Assembly (NCBI RefSeq): GCF_032854445.1
Contig: NC_088295.1
Span: 81,388,644-81,452,643, forward strand
Source: Liolophura sinensis
Lineage: Eukaryota > Mollusca > Polyplacophora > Chitonida > Chitonidae
Length of the DNA stretch: 64,000 bases
Direction of reading: 5' to 3'
Under the pieces are notes generated by a model. The model saw only the letters and a program-made list of their open reading frames with translations. It was not told the DNA's origin and made no database searches. The position numbers and the translations under genes were made by a program. Positions 48,301-59,822 of the stretch are shown piece by piece; positions within the stretch are counted from its first letter, which is position 1; each line of letters begins with the position of its first letter.

Positions 48301-49086
48301 AAATGTAATGTTAATGTAAGTTAGCTTGTAAGCTAACTTAATGCTTTCATGAAAACTAAATACTGTGCTGTTTTATTCAGCATTTTTATACCAGTCAAAT
48401 GATTTGACATGTAAGACGCGCATTATCATGTGTTAAAATGTAGTGTACAGTGTATATGAAGATTACTGATTAAGCAGACACTTTTATGATGTGGTTAATG
48501 TATATACCTTGTGATAGGTCTTGTCCTCTGCAAGGGAAGCTTCGGCATCAGCTAATGACTTGGCAGTATCTCCTAGTTTCAGATAACATTTTGAGCGAGA
48601 AACCATGCAATTCTGATCGCCAGGCTGTAGGTCTAAGGCCTGATGAGTGAAAAGAGAAAAGAGAGAAATTGTAAACATGTATATTATAGGACAGGTCTGG
48701 AATGCAGCGGAAAATTCAAGACCACAGCAAAAAAAGAAAACTTTGAGCCTGGGTTGGTTTTGACTTGACAAACTACATGTATCACATCAAACTATTTCAC
48801 TTCACATAAGTGCAACTTTCGTGACAAAGGTCCTGTCATACCACTTTCTCTTGATCTATACGTACTTTCAATGCCAAAACATTTTCCAATTGTTACAGTA
48901 CTATCATTAGAAAATTTGAATGCACCCAAGTTGTTGTTGTTAACCACCGTTATATAAATGCACGCTTACCGTTGTATAGCTGTGAATGGCCTTTCTGTAT
49001 TCCCCTTGTTTAAACAAGGTGTCAGCTTCTGCTTTATATATTTCAAAGGTGCCTTTTGGCCCTCCGTCAGATTCTTCATCATACAT
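43057..49086 (-). CDS. ODAD4: Outer dynein arm docking complex subunit 4 (TTC25), TPR protein
   Basis: A ciliary protein needed to attach outer dynein arms to the axoneme. Exons in transcript order: 49086-48970, 48639-48508, 48075-47922, 47611-47550, 47010-46842, 46397-46191, 45676-45469, 45162-45076, 44818-44622, 43903-43835, 43647-43540, 43151-43057. Every junction is in phase, giving 534 codons plus TAG. The N-terminal TPRs carry the family-specific phrases CMVSRSKCYLKLGD, ALVFYHRGHKLRP and FRLGIQKAQEAI. A Lys-rich linker (KKTKKKTYG) follows, then a second TPR block (LKRAERCMAT, LGRVYARTGKFDKAIQVW, WLYHEVGRCHLELGHLDKA, LEAFEKALDI). The acidic tail ends DLTET. The start MYDEESDGG at 49086 was chosen because the frame upstream has no ATG and the next residues match the first TPR. 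An X-box-like site lies 105 bp upstream. Confidence 0.95.
45312..45363. repeat. (TA)n microsatellite in an ODAD4 intron
   Basis: About 26 uninterrupted TA units, between exons 7 and 8 of the gene. Confidence 0.95.
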
Positions 49087-49190
49087 ATCGGCGGCACGGT
49101 TCGGGCAAGGAGGGCAACTTTCGGCCAAAATGAACAACGCAACCTTTCTCGTCTGGAGTGATCAACTTTATGAATGACAGCTTATAAAGG

Positions 49191-49203
49191 GTCGCCTAGC
49201 GAC
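49191..49203 (-). promoter_or_regulatory. X-box-like (RFX) motif upstream of ODAD4
   Basis: GTCGCCTAGCGAC is a near-palindrome fitting the X-box pattern GTNRCC-N-RGYAAC with one mismatch. It is 105 bp before the start codon. RFX factors drive ciliary genes, which fits a dynein docking protein. Binding is inferred from sequence only. Confidence 0.5.
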
Positions 49204-50714
49204 CACGCACCGCTGACGTAATCACTTACACACGCGGACATGTTCGGCCAGCTGACAAACAAAACCTCAACGGAGTTGTACACATCAGACTCAGCAGTGA
49301 ATGAAATCTAATTTCGTTTCAAATACCTGTTATGATCAGCGTTTAAAAAAGTCCAACTTCAGTCTTGTCTCACGTAGAAAGTTAATTTAATATAGACAAA
49401 TTTTGTGTGTAAAACTGTAGGCCTACATACACCATATAGGTAACCTGTGTTAGGGGCCTATGTTGAGTTTTGGTCATTTTTGCAAGAGAACAAGCTGTGA
49501 CAGATTACTGTGCGCTAAGATTAACCGCTAATCGTATAATCAGGCTTGCTCTTGTATTTACGTCATGGGACTGAAACTTATTGTAGTAATGTATGGTCTT
49601 TCCGCTTCATATCGCGAACTCATGAGTTCCCTTTTAAAGGTGGAGAAAACATATAAAACGAAAAAGCTCAGATGAAAGAGTGCGAAAAGTTATTCCTAAA
49701 TGTGGTCTTCAATATTTTTTCCGATTTTCCTTAAGGGACAAAAAAGACACTTGAAAATAATTTTTGTATGGCGGGTATTTGGGACCACCTTTTGCTATTT
49801 ATAGTCTTTGTTTAATAATGTCATAAATGAGGATGTAACACAGGTTTAATATATATTTTGGCATTAGAATTTGTTCTTTTCAGCTAACAAATGTATTAAA
49901 CCGCAATCTGGATCATATTTATATTTTTATAAATATTATCATAATGTAGGCTAAACTCATGCCTCGATAAAAACAACAAATTTACATTCAAATAAATTTA
50001 TTAGACAAGCATCACATCCTTATTTAGAATATTATTAAACAACTATAAATACCACCATAAATTTCACATTCACAAGCCTTTTCGAGGAATTCATCTTACT
50101 AGCATAACGGAGACTACATCAGAATCAAATGCCCACTGATATCATCTTAAACCACGTAGACTGCATTGATTGACATCCTTATAATCAGAGAAATGCTTTA
50201 CCCATCTTTCACTTTTAACTAAACTGTTCACGTTGATATTCAATTATATATACACTTGTGGAAATGGAAACAATACAAAACTGATCGCCAAATATGTGAG
50301 TGTCGTTTATTATTAACAAATAAATCATATATACAGAAAGACAATGATAAAGGACAATATCGTTAGCAACTGACCGAACCGACGCAGAATTCCCCAACGC
50401 GGTAGGTTATCGAGAAACTTCTACCTGGAAAAAGTTGTTATTTCATGCATCAAAGAGCGCTCATAAAATAATCAGTTCAATGGATTGAGTTAAGTGTAAC
50501 ATTTACTGCATGTATAAAACTTACCTAACATTCAGCGGTAAAAATATTGCGATACAGCTCAAGTGATGAATCATTCCCTGTGAACGGCTAATGGAAATCG
50601 GCTTCCACCATCTCGATTTGTGCGTCTGCACAAGGTCACTGAGAATCATTGATTTCATTTTATGTATATGACACCGATATCGAATGTGCTCTACCTCAAA
50701 GCTTTTATACTTGT
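49204..50714. other. Intergenic, AT-rich
   Basis: Between the ODAD4 promoter and the 3' end of the MsrB gene. No coding potential is seen. TTTATT at about 50306 could give the MsrB poly(A) signal on the minus strand. Confidence 0.4.
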
Positions 50715-52974
50715 TTAGCTTTTAGGTTTGTCCGGTATGAAGTCGAGAGAAGCACTGTTTATGCAGAATCTTTTCCCTGTTGGGCGAGGACCATCGTCGA
50801 ACACGTGACCAAGGTGGGAATCACACTGAAAAATTGAAAGTATACATCAGGTGTTGCAGTCACCTGTATGCCACTCGGACACTCCTTACAGCGTATATGC
50901 TGCTCTCTACGCTCTCTTTGCATGGCTGCTACCACTAGAGAAGTTTGACCTTTGGAGCCTGTGCGACGCATGTAGGCTTGTGTAGACTTAGCCTCACCAC
51001 TCCTGTCCTCGCACCGAACCAACCAGCATTCATCAATTATTTCAAGGTGTTGATTAGAATAATGTTGTATATATTTTAGATACTGAGAATGCATTTGTAA
51101 AAGCATTATTTGAATTATAGGTTGAGATAGATTGTTTGTGTTTTCTGATATCTCTCTCTGGCTCATAACAATGACCCAAGTGACCTCGGTGTTGTTAAAG
51201 ATTTCTGTGCAAAGTTTGTTAGTGGGGGCAGTGATGTAAAGCCAATACAGAGAGCGGAACATGCGCTGAAAAGAGTATATTCCAGTTCAGCGGAAATTTC
51301 TCGACAGCGATGGTCAAAGACTTGATTTGCTTGGACCTTTTGATTCTTATTTATTAACGCTCATTTATCAATGTAGTCCTACTTACAAAATCACCCTGTA
51401 CTTTATATACACATTAGGAAGCAAGACAAGTGATTTGTATCCTGGTGTCCGACCATAACTGGTGATTGCACCTGCGTCAAACCGAGAAATCCGGCAACAA
51501 TGACCTTTCCTCAGTCTGATACGCTACGAGCATAATCACGTGACTCTCGTGTGATTTCCGAGGAATCAGACCATTTCTTATTGGACCTTGTCAGTCGAAT
51601 GAAATAATTCCTCTATAGATAGGCCCATGGCCTCAAATCATCAAATTCATTCTAAACTTTATACTCCTTACAATTCTTTTACTCCCTTTTGACGGATGAA
51701 CAAAGAAGATCAAAAACGTTTGATGTCGTTATATTATATTAAGTTTTTCGTGGTCGAAATTCAATACATAATATAATGCACACATTTTCAAATGAACAAT
51801 TCCACCGTGGAACTTGCTTACCTGTTTACAGAGTACCTCCACCCGCACCATTCCATGTGAGGTGTCCACTTTGCTAACCACGTTGGAACCAGAACCTCCC
51901 ATTTTCATGGCTTCGTAGAATGATGGCCAACCCGAACCAGAATCGTACTTCGTTTCTGAACTATATTCAAGCAAAACATCGGTGCCCCAAGAATACCTCA
52001 GTGAATGTTATACAAACAAGTCACGCATATCCATTCAATGCCAATACATGTGCATTATTGTTATCTAATAATTTTGTTTCGTAAGCAGAACACCACGCGA
52101 AAGTAGTTCTTAAAACGTTTTAAATTGATACTTATGTAAGATGAAACTTAAATAATACACAGATTTGCTCTTGTTGAAACAACACAGCTCCTTCACACTG
52201 ACATGGGGCCTCCGTGGCTCAGTTGGTTAGTACGCTCGCGCAGCGTAATGGATCAAGAGCCCCTTTGAGTCCAGCTCATGCTGGTTTCCTCTCTGGCCGT
52301 ACGCGGGAAGGTCTGACAGCAACCTGGGGATGGTCGTGGTTTCCAGCGGGCTGTGCATGGTTTCCTCCTACCATAATGCTGGCCGCCGTCGTATAAGTGA
52401 AATATTCTTGTGAACGGCCGTAAAACAACATCAAATAAATAAATAAATCAAATCATACTGACAAACGTACATGTGCACAGGACATACCTGAATAGCGGTG
52501 CTCCACAGCCTGCACAGGTGTACACCCCAGCTCGATGATTGTGGTAAAACTCACTCTGTGAAGGGCTGAATCAGAAACACAGATTACACGTCAGTAAAAA
52601 CTTGTACAAATTAACTGTACAATTACTTATTTATTTATTTATTTATTTATTTATTTCCTTGGTAGGCGTTTTACAGCCAACATGTATTACGGTGGGGGGA
52701 AACTGGTTTAAGGAAACCTACAGTTATCCGCAAACTGCTGTCTAACCTTGCCAGTAGGAAGAGAGCTTGAGAAAAGCCTGCAAATAAAATTTAAAATTTG
52801 CTGTAGTTAGTTGCCACGCAAATTATGACGTCTAAACTGGGACTCGGAAGTCTCACCGCTTCAGTTCCCTTCTGTCTGCAGACATAATACTGTTCTGGTG
52901 TCAGCTTACGCCGCCATTCTTCAACTGTGAGTTCCAGTCTTTGCGTACCGGCATCGCACTGTTTATTGTTCCCG
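50715..52974 (-). CDS. MSRB: Methionine-R-sulfoxide reductase B (5' end not found)
   Basis: Reduces the R form of methionine sulfoxide in proteins. Exons in transcript order: 52974-52857, 52555-52488, 51960-51822, 50825-50715 (stop TAA). Family features: [14 protein letters not shown], then KGTE; the zinc-binding CxxC pair [11 protein letters not shown] and [17 protein letters not shown], the second split by the last intron; SGWPSFYEA; and the catalytic cysteine in [12 protein letters not shown]. The usual initiator exon (signal or transit peptide) was not identified upstream of 52974. Exon 2 is odd. The expected PFT residues are encoded by the ten bases 52565-52556, but including them shifts the frame into a stop. 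Starting at the next AG (52555) keeps the frame and omits PFT. Either the distal acceptor is used or there is a one-base insertion in the sequence. Which MSRB paralogue this is cannot be told. Confidence 0.9.
52204..52450 (+). repeat. SINE (family A) in an MsrB intron
   Basis: Runs from GGGGCCTCCGTGGCTCAGTT (A box region) to the AAATAAATAAAT tail. CACACTGACA at 52194-52203 and CATACTGACA at 52454-52463 look like a diverged target duplication. The region between the A and B boxes is shortened. Confidence 0.85.
52627..52780 (-). repeat. Decayed SINE (family A) relative
   Basis: A TTTATTTATT tail, then TAGGCGTTTTACAGCC, GGTGGGGGGAAACTGG, TTATCCGCAAACTGCTGTC and CTTGCCAGTAGG recall family A in order. 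It is strongly diverged and has no intact tRNA head. Confidence 0.5.
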
Positions 52975-53650
52975 CTGGAAAGAACTAAGATACAACAACG
53001 GGCTGAGTTAACTTCTGTGAGTGTTTGTGTTTAGCTGTATTACTAGCAATGTTTGAATATTTCGCTACATATCACAGATGTTTACCAAAGAATAATATGT
53101 ATGTGATCCAAATGCAACTTATTCGCAAAAGTGCAAGGAGACAGAATCGAGAAGTTGTTACTACTTCCTAAGGCCAGCATAGAGACTAAAACCAGCGCAG
53201 CAACGACAATGTGATCGTTTGCAAATAGCCACACGTGGCTGGTGAAATACACCTTTACCTGGTAAATAAAAGTTACCTCAGGGGTTTTTATTTTATAACA
53301 GTTCGTGTAAATGTTTAGATATCAGCAGATAAACGCCCATAGCATCATCTTTCAACCAGAACTACATAAAAAATATAATGATCTTCATTGTAATTTATAA
53401 GACGTCACTAGTTTAGAATTATTCAAAATGATATATTGTCATCACATAATTAGTACACCAGCAGGGTCCTAGTTATTGCATAAATACAATTTAAAGGACA
53501 AGACAGCACATGGCTAAAACATATTTCAATCGAAAGCAGGACACTCAAGCTTTCTAAAAAGTATCATACTTTATTACTTTAATGAGATTTGACCGAATAA
53601 CATGTAGAACAAAATGACAATACTGCACAAATGGCTGGTGTGAGTCGAGG

Positions 53651-53658
<8 letters not shown>
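52975..53658. other. Upstream region of the MsrB gene
   Basis: Should contain the missing first MsrB exon and promoter, but no in-frame ATG with a matching donor was found. Otherwise AT-rich and without recognisable features. Confidence 0.35.

Positions 53659-53718
<60 letters not shown>
53659..53718. repeat. (TA)n microsatellite at the LINE 3' end
   Basis: About 30 TA units directly following the non-LTR element's last coding part on the minus strand. It may have grown from the element's 3' tail repeat. Confidence 0.92.
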
Positions 53719-53719
<1 letters not shown>

Positions 53720-53721
<2 letters not shown>

Positions 53722-56069
53722 GCAAAGTGTTTAAAAAGGTAAAGGTGGTGAATTCCACTATATAAAATGCTTCAAAAGATGTAACTATTTCTGAGATAAT
53801 TAGTTCAGGTTTTGGGAGGTGATAGTGATAGTTATGTCTTAAATTTCGTAGATTAAAACTGGACATTTTAATATTAGGATGAAGTTGCTTTAGATAGCTG
53901 GGAATAAAGTTCTTTAGTGTTTTGTAAACCATTGAGACAGTTCTGAAGTTTACCCTTGCATTAAAAGGCATCCATTTCAATATATGGAAAAGAGTACAAC
54001 TTGGAATTGCGAAGTTGAAGAAAAAGTTGCGATTGAGTTTATCAAACGCCTTTTCAAATCTATGAGTATGATCCCATTAAGTTTCCCATTCACAATGGCT
54101 AAACGAAGATAAATTCTTTAAGAGGTATTTGGTATAGAGAAATAAGTATCAAGTGAAATTTTCTCGTCAATGTGTTTATTAAGTCTTTCAAAATGAGGAA
54201 CACATTTCTTCTTTGGGTGGCTATTAGACTCTGACCAACATCGGTGAAAAACTCATTAAAGGCTTCACTGATTGAACCGTTGAAAAGGATTTCGGAATCG
54301 GACATATCACTTTTAGGGTTAGGGTTAGGGTTAGGGTTAGAAAGGCTTGGGTGAATCCTATAACTTCAGCCTCTAGCTTTGGTTTGGAAAATAAAATTTT
54401 AAGTTGCTCAAGTTTTGGTAATAAATGACATATATTGAGATGAGCACGAAGGATTCCTTCAGTGGGTAAATTAAGTGACGGTGGAGCAATAGGGAGGCAG
54501 AGAGGTAAAATTTTGTTTGGATTTAATGGAACGGTACTGTGGACGGCATTTCAGAAAGGATGCATATTAGGTTGGATACATTAAAGCCATCCTCAATACA
54601 TGATAAAGCATAAATACAATGGATGAAGTTAACAGTCATATAGTCTGATAAACACATATAAGACAACATGTTGAAATAAATCTGTATTTACAATACAATG
54701 GCACTTCATTACTTGCAGATATGGAGGCTGAGGAAGAATACACATTCTATATATATATATATATATATGTAATACACATTACATGTACCAGTAACATCAC
54801 TGATTCCTGATGGGGTATAGTTACCACAGGTAAAATAGCCAAGGCAGTTATCGGCACTCTTGATAATCACTTTGCCGAAGTCCTATTCAGTCCATTCTTT
54901 GCCTTTATGCCCCAGATGATGACATTTCATACACTGAATTGGATGCTTGCGCCAGCACGAGGCTTCCAGATATCCCGGTTCACCACATTTGTAGCATCGT
55001 TCATTGTACCTCGCAGCTGACACATTCTTGGCATTTTGGTTGCGAAGTATAGGCGCATAGTGATGAATGTTCCACAGAAGTTTGGCCGTATCCTTTTGGC
55101 TTAAATGGAGGCCGTCACCTACTAGAAATTCGCTGTTCACTTTGCCACTGCGAATGCGGAACACTTTCTCATTGTCAACAAACGAAGGAATGTATTGATC
55201 CGAGAGACTGATCAGAAGATCAGAGATCTTCCTATCAGTAGGGGAAGAATCCATACGAGACAGATACAATAATCTCAATTTCTGGTATTTTCATATATGT
55301 GGTTCATCAGATCACCGTATTCATTTCATTTGTTCTGACCTGAAGAATAATTCTTTCACATCACTGCTCATCGATTTTCCCTTCACATCTTGATTTTTTG
55401 CACCTCTGAGAGTCATGGCTTGGACTCGTGGTGCAAGACCTTTTGTTCTTATACCCTGAATGATGGAACTCCCAATGAGTGGGGTGTTTGGTTCAGCCGG
55501 GTCTCCCCACCAAGTTACTGTTTGAATTCTCATAACCTTGTTGTGGTGGTGGTGGTGAAGGGGGGGCAGCTTGGGTTTTGGGTAAAAACCACCATTTTTT
55601 GGACGACTGGTGGTCTTGCATGTATTCCCAATGATCACTGTAATATTGTGCTGTTGAGCTTTTGTTCGCCTGTGAGGAGGTTGGGTCCTTTTGTGTGTCA
55701 GCTTCTGCTTTGTTCAGTTCTCCTGCCTGATTGGCATATTTTCTTGTAACTGCCTTGACTTTCTGTAGAGTGTCTCTTAGTTCTTGGACTTGTCTGTTTA
55801 GTCTTTGGATTTCACTCTCAACGAAGGCCTTGCATTCGTAAAGCTTAGTAAAACAAAGTTTGCATGAGCAATTTTCTTCTGGTTTCGTACAGATAGCTGG
55901 AAATGCTTGCTTGTTGACACAATGATGGGTTGACAGAGGTGTTGAGGTTCAAGGGGCTGGGAGATCCGACATTGGAACTGTTTTCCTGGAGTGTGATCAA
56001 GACACTGTTGGTGTATCTCGGAGTATTTTTCACCATGGTAGAGCAGTCAGGAGTGATAGGACTCCACAT
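53720..56069 (-). mobile_element. Decayed non-LTR retrotransposon (LINE), internally deleted
   Basis: Minus-strand order: an ORF1-like part from 56069, with a coiled coil at about 55860-55740 (EIQRLNRQVQELRDTLQ). Next is an SGNH/esterase-like part at about 55490-55030 (IGSSIIQGI, where families usually have GDS, and later DGLHLS). Then two zinc knuckles at about 54990-54890 (CYKCGEPGY, CMKCHHLGHK). ORF2 follows as remnants: an endonuclease start at about 54470-54345 (LRAHLNICHLLPKLEQL, then VIGFTQAFL); a pre-RT segment at 54305-54200 (ISEAFNEFFTDVG); and the post-RT tail at about 53990-53720 (LKWMPFNARVNFRTVSMVYK, SYLKQL, FLNTLP). Most of the endonuclease and the RT core are missing. Several frame changes are present. 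An ORF1 with esterase and zinc knuckles points to the CR1/L2/Jockey side of the LINE tree, without certainty. Confidence 0.8.
54313..54340. repeat. Interstitial telomeric repeat, (TTAGGG)4
   Basis: Four perfect TTAGGG units plus TTAG. It lies exactly where the endonuclease-start remnant of the LINE gives way to the pre-RT remnant, that is, at an internal deletion joint. Confidence 0.95.
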
Positions 56070-59000
56070 CTGTTAACATCCAGTCTCATGAAGTTTTAGG
56101 TCTTTCGGGAGAAATTCCCAGAAGTTGGATCATTAGAACCATTTCAGTTAAAGGAGGAAGCATTCCTTTTCTCAATGGCAGCCATATTGGAAATTTTTGT
56201 AGTCCAGAGTCAGGCCACTTTTTCACGAAATACCAGCTGACTGGAAGTGATTTTGAACTCAGAAATGTCAGAATAGTAACATTTAGGTGTCAATAGATCT
56301 TATAGTATGAGAAGTTGAACTCTTCCAGTGCTTTGCCGTAAGATTTTAGGACTTTTGCCTAGCGTATGTGCATTGTGCATTTTACACTGGCGGCCATCAT
56401 ATAGTTGCTATCAGATTGCCTAAGCTGTGCGTAGCCTTTACCCCTTCACTCCATGAAGCGATATACCAAAACACAGAACTACTGCATAAGACATCATTTT
56501 CAGATCGTTTACAACGATTTAGTTACATGTAGCCGAAGGGCAATTTCACACAGCGTTAATTGTGGGACAGGTCTGTATCATTTACGGACCACCACAAACG
56601 TAAACTCAGTTGATTTACAAAGGGTGTATTATTCAACGACGGTGTCACAATTTATGTCAGACAGTAGCATACCGTCTCCAAAACATTTTTGGTCGTTCAT
56701 TTTAGCAGTTCATTTAGTCAGCAGTTTTTAAATAACAAATATCAGGGTTAGTGCAAAATTCATTAGAGGTGCCGAAGGTTGATGGGAATGAGAAGGCGGC
56801 ATCTCGACGAACAAAGCTTTAAAATTAATTAAATCTTACGACATAATTTTTTCTCTGAATTGATTAAAACTGAAGAATTTAAATTTCGCTCTTGCGTCCT
56901 TCTCGTATACAAGAAATGTTTTTTCTGTTTTCTTTTATAAAATAAAGCCAAATTATTCAAGCCGTATCCAAGCAGAGGTGCTTTCTCTGACGTCAGCGAT
57001 AACTAGGTCAGCACTGCTTTCATCTTATAAGCCACCCGTACAAAATTGAAGCATAAAATCCAGCGACAGTCGAACGCCTTGGGCAGTCTCAGCGGTGATT
57101 AAATTTATTTCAATTTGTGTCAGAACCGAGCATGAATCTAGTTGTACAACAATCCTATTGTAATTTTATAAACATTAAATGTGGTCAAAATCACTAGTAC
57201 AACCCCTCCGGAGGCCACGACCTGAACCAGGGATACCCCGGCCGTGTATCTGCAACTAGGCTATTTAAATAGAATAAATGTAAATGATACAGTAGGTCTA
57301 AAGCATCAACAGTTCAAGCAGTGGAAGAAATATTCTGTCCATTTCCGAGAAAACTATATGTATAACTTGGGCCTTCATCGCCGAAATCTACAACTCTTTT
57401 CTGCCACAGGCTACTGCTTAGACTGTTATATGGAAAATACCTTCGACGTTAGGGAGCTAAGTAAACGTGACGTCACCTTGCTCTGGGTAATGGAGCCGTG
57501 CTGAACTTTCACTGGGTTGAAAAAAATCTAAAAAAAAATACTTAATGCGGGTTTAAGACACTTTGAATTTTGTCTTTGCCTTTCAGTGGGCATAAACCTT
57601 AATCAGGTGCTGTCTTTCACTTTAAAAGACAAAGCCCACACCACAGAGAACAATACCAGGGACGCCACGAATGTGTGATAGATGGCAAATGGTCACACCT
57701 AACCGGTGAAATTCGGCATCTTGCCAGTTTATTCATTTACATCAGTTAACCTGAGGGTTGTATCCTTACTACTCATGTCAATGGTTCGATATAACTTGGA
57801 CTTGTGCAACTCTGTTATACAGTAGCAACAAAATCTTAGCTTACGGGCTTCACTCCAGTGGAGATATCGGCCCGACACAACACCGACGGTTCGGACAGCA
57901 TTGTAGCCCCGCAATGAGATCGTCGACACAACGGTCCACGCCAGCCGCAACACAGATCCCATCAATCACCTATAGTAGCATAGTACAACAAAACCTGTAA
58001 ATGAAGAGAAATTATCAGTTTTGACAGGTTACCTCTACCACGAATACCTAACATCCCATTCTGTAAGACGAATCGGAAGTTGAGGGTCACGTGACCAGCC
58101 TTTCCTGTCTAAAACGAAATGGTCCCCCAACGTTAAACCATTGGGGAAAAGGTCACTTTTCGTCTATAAGAAAAACTGAAAATTATACAACTCGAACGGA
58201 TACAAGATCGCTGAAAGTGATTCAAAAATTGGCATTTTCCTACAACGTTGGGAGGACCGTTTTCTTCATCCATACCGTTTGTTGGGATCACGTGGTCTCT
58301 ATCTTCCGATCGGTCTTACAGAATCCCACTATCGTTGTTCATGGAAGTCCCAACAGAAATTGCTAAATTAGATGAAAATCAAATCCAACACAACCTATTT
58401 TTACCCCTCAACTGGTTTAACATCTTCGCCTTGGTGTGTGTTGTGTAACTCGATACTGCTGAACCGTGGGCAGCATTCTCGGGATTACACAACAACGCAT
58501 TCACGGCATTTGACGAGGCACGAAACAATGTTCAGCGGTATTACACAACAAACACCAAGACGAAGGCGTTTAAGTCTATTCCACCCCCAAAAATGAAGAA
58601 AATATGGCAAAAATTGCATATTTCATGCGGCTATTCTGATTGGAACGTCTTGAAACAAATGTTTCTTTTTTAACGTCATTGTGCCTGGGTGTAAAATATG
58701 AAAAATGTAGAAACAGCTGTAAACTGTGCGAAATAACACTTTTATAACTGAAGGGAATTCCGATAGTTCACCTTTATATAAATCACGAAGCAAATCTGAC
58801 AACTCACTGTATTTAATATGTAGATTTTCAACGGCCCGCAACTAACAACGGGGTAGAATACTTTATACATCAGTGAAATCCCAGTATTTCCTTCACTGAT
58901 AAAAATGATATCTTCACTAGATATCACTTTTGTTATTACATTTTGCTATTACACTGCTGGAGACCCTGAACCATGACCCACAGTTCACCTTGTCGGAACT

Positions 59001-59577
59001 ACTTTTGCACATGCCGTCTGCTACATTCATTGTCTCTTCATGCAGTCACTATCAAATCTTCGTGGATCGCATCAAAAGGCCTTGCACTTCCGCGCGATAT
59101 ACAGTTCACCAAAAAAGAGGCAGAAATTCTTCATGTGCTTAATTTACGTAAATATCTGTATTGCATTAGCATTAAGCAGCTTTGTAGAAAGTACAATTGC
59201 CTACAGGCAGCGTTTAAAACTGTAAAAAGGTTTTGTGAGCGCGGACGTGAAGGAAATTGCAGCGCGTGTGAATAGAATCAGAAAAATACGACGAAGATGG
59301 CACATTGCTTATTTTTTCACGGATGCAAACTGATACGCATTTATATACATGTGGAGAAAATGTCAGGATATAAATAACAAATAAAATATTGCACATTGAA
59401 GGTCTATATATTTTCTGTACCGGTAAGTGATATGTAGTAGGAGAATCTAGGCCCCATCATATGTCTTCCATAGGTTTGGAGCTTACGACACATAGCACTA
59501 TAAAATAATGCATATGTAAATTTTTTTCATTGAACAGCGACAAAATGTTCCGCTAACATTCGAAAATTCACAACTAT
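56070..59577. other. Intergenic, no gene recognised
   Basis: No exon with family motifs was found on either strand. The interval holds an inverted-repeat element (58087-58300) and a minus-strand Cys-rich frame at about 57977-57858 that follows a possible acceptor. The remainder is AT-rich. Confidence 0.35.
58087..58300. repeat. Imperfect inverted repeat, possible MITE
   Basis: GGTCCCCCAACGTT at about 58120 is inverted as AACGTTGGGAGGACC at about 58243. Outside these, GTCACGTGACC at 58088 and ATCACGTGGTC at 58288 are also opposed. The outer right part (CACGTGGTCTCT, then CTTACAGAAT) recurs at 5520-5562. Confidence 0.5.
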
Positions 59578-59822
59578 TAATTTATTTGATTGGTGTTTAA
59601 ATTACGTCGTAGGCCTACTCAAGAATATTTCACTTATATGACGGCGGCCAGCATTAAGCTGGGAGGAAGCCGGGCAGAGCCCGAGGGAAAGCCACGACCA
59701 TCCGCAGGATTTTGCCAGACCTTCTAAAATTCGACCAAAGAGGGCACCAGTGTGGGCTGGGCTTGAACTCACAGCGACCGCATTGGTGACTGTCTCCTTG
59801 GTCACGGCGCCGCGCTGGCAAT
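59578..59822 (-). repeat. SINE (family A), nearly complete
   Basis: A tail and 3' end with a small insertion (GTCGTAGGCCTACTCAAGAA), then GCGGCCAGCATTAAGCTGGG, CACGACCATCCGCAGG, TTGAACTCACAGCGACCGCA and a degenerate head lacking the usual GGAGGCCCC end. Confidence 0.8.

Noticed and set aside
50759-51262. Minus-strand frame of 167 codons running from upstream into the last MsrB exon
   Set aside because: It is in a different frame from MsrB over most of its length and crosses the intron. No family motif was seen.
52204-52275. tRNA-like sequences in SINE heads (also at 3526, 5900, 33150 and 59790)
   Set aside because: They have A and B boxes but cannot fold into an intact tRNA with an acceptor stem and anticodon arm. 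They are SINE promoters, not tRNA genes.
53657-53750. Frame ending in a long Ile-Tyr run
   Set aside because: The Ile-Tyr part is only the (TA)n microsatellite; the useful part of the frame is the LINE tail described in the features.
54313-54340. Chromosome end suggested by TTAGGG
   Set aside because: Only four units, internal, with LINE sequence on both sides and genes continuing beyond.
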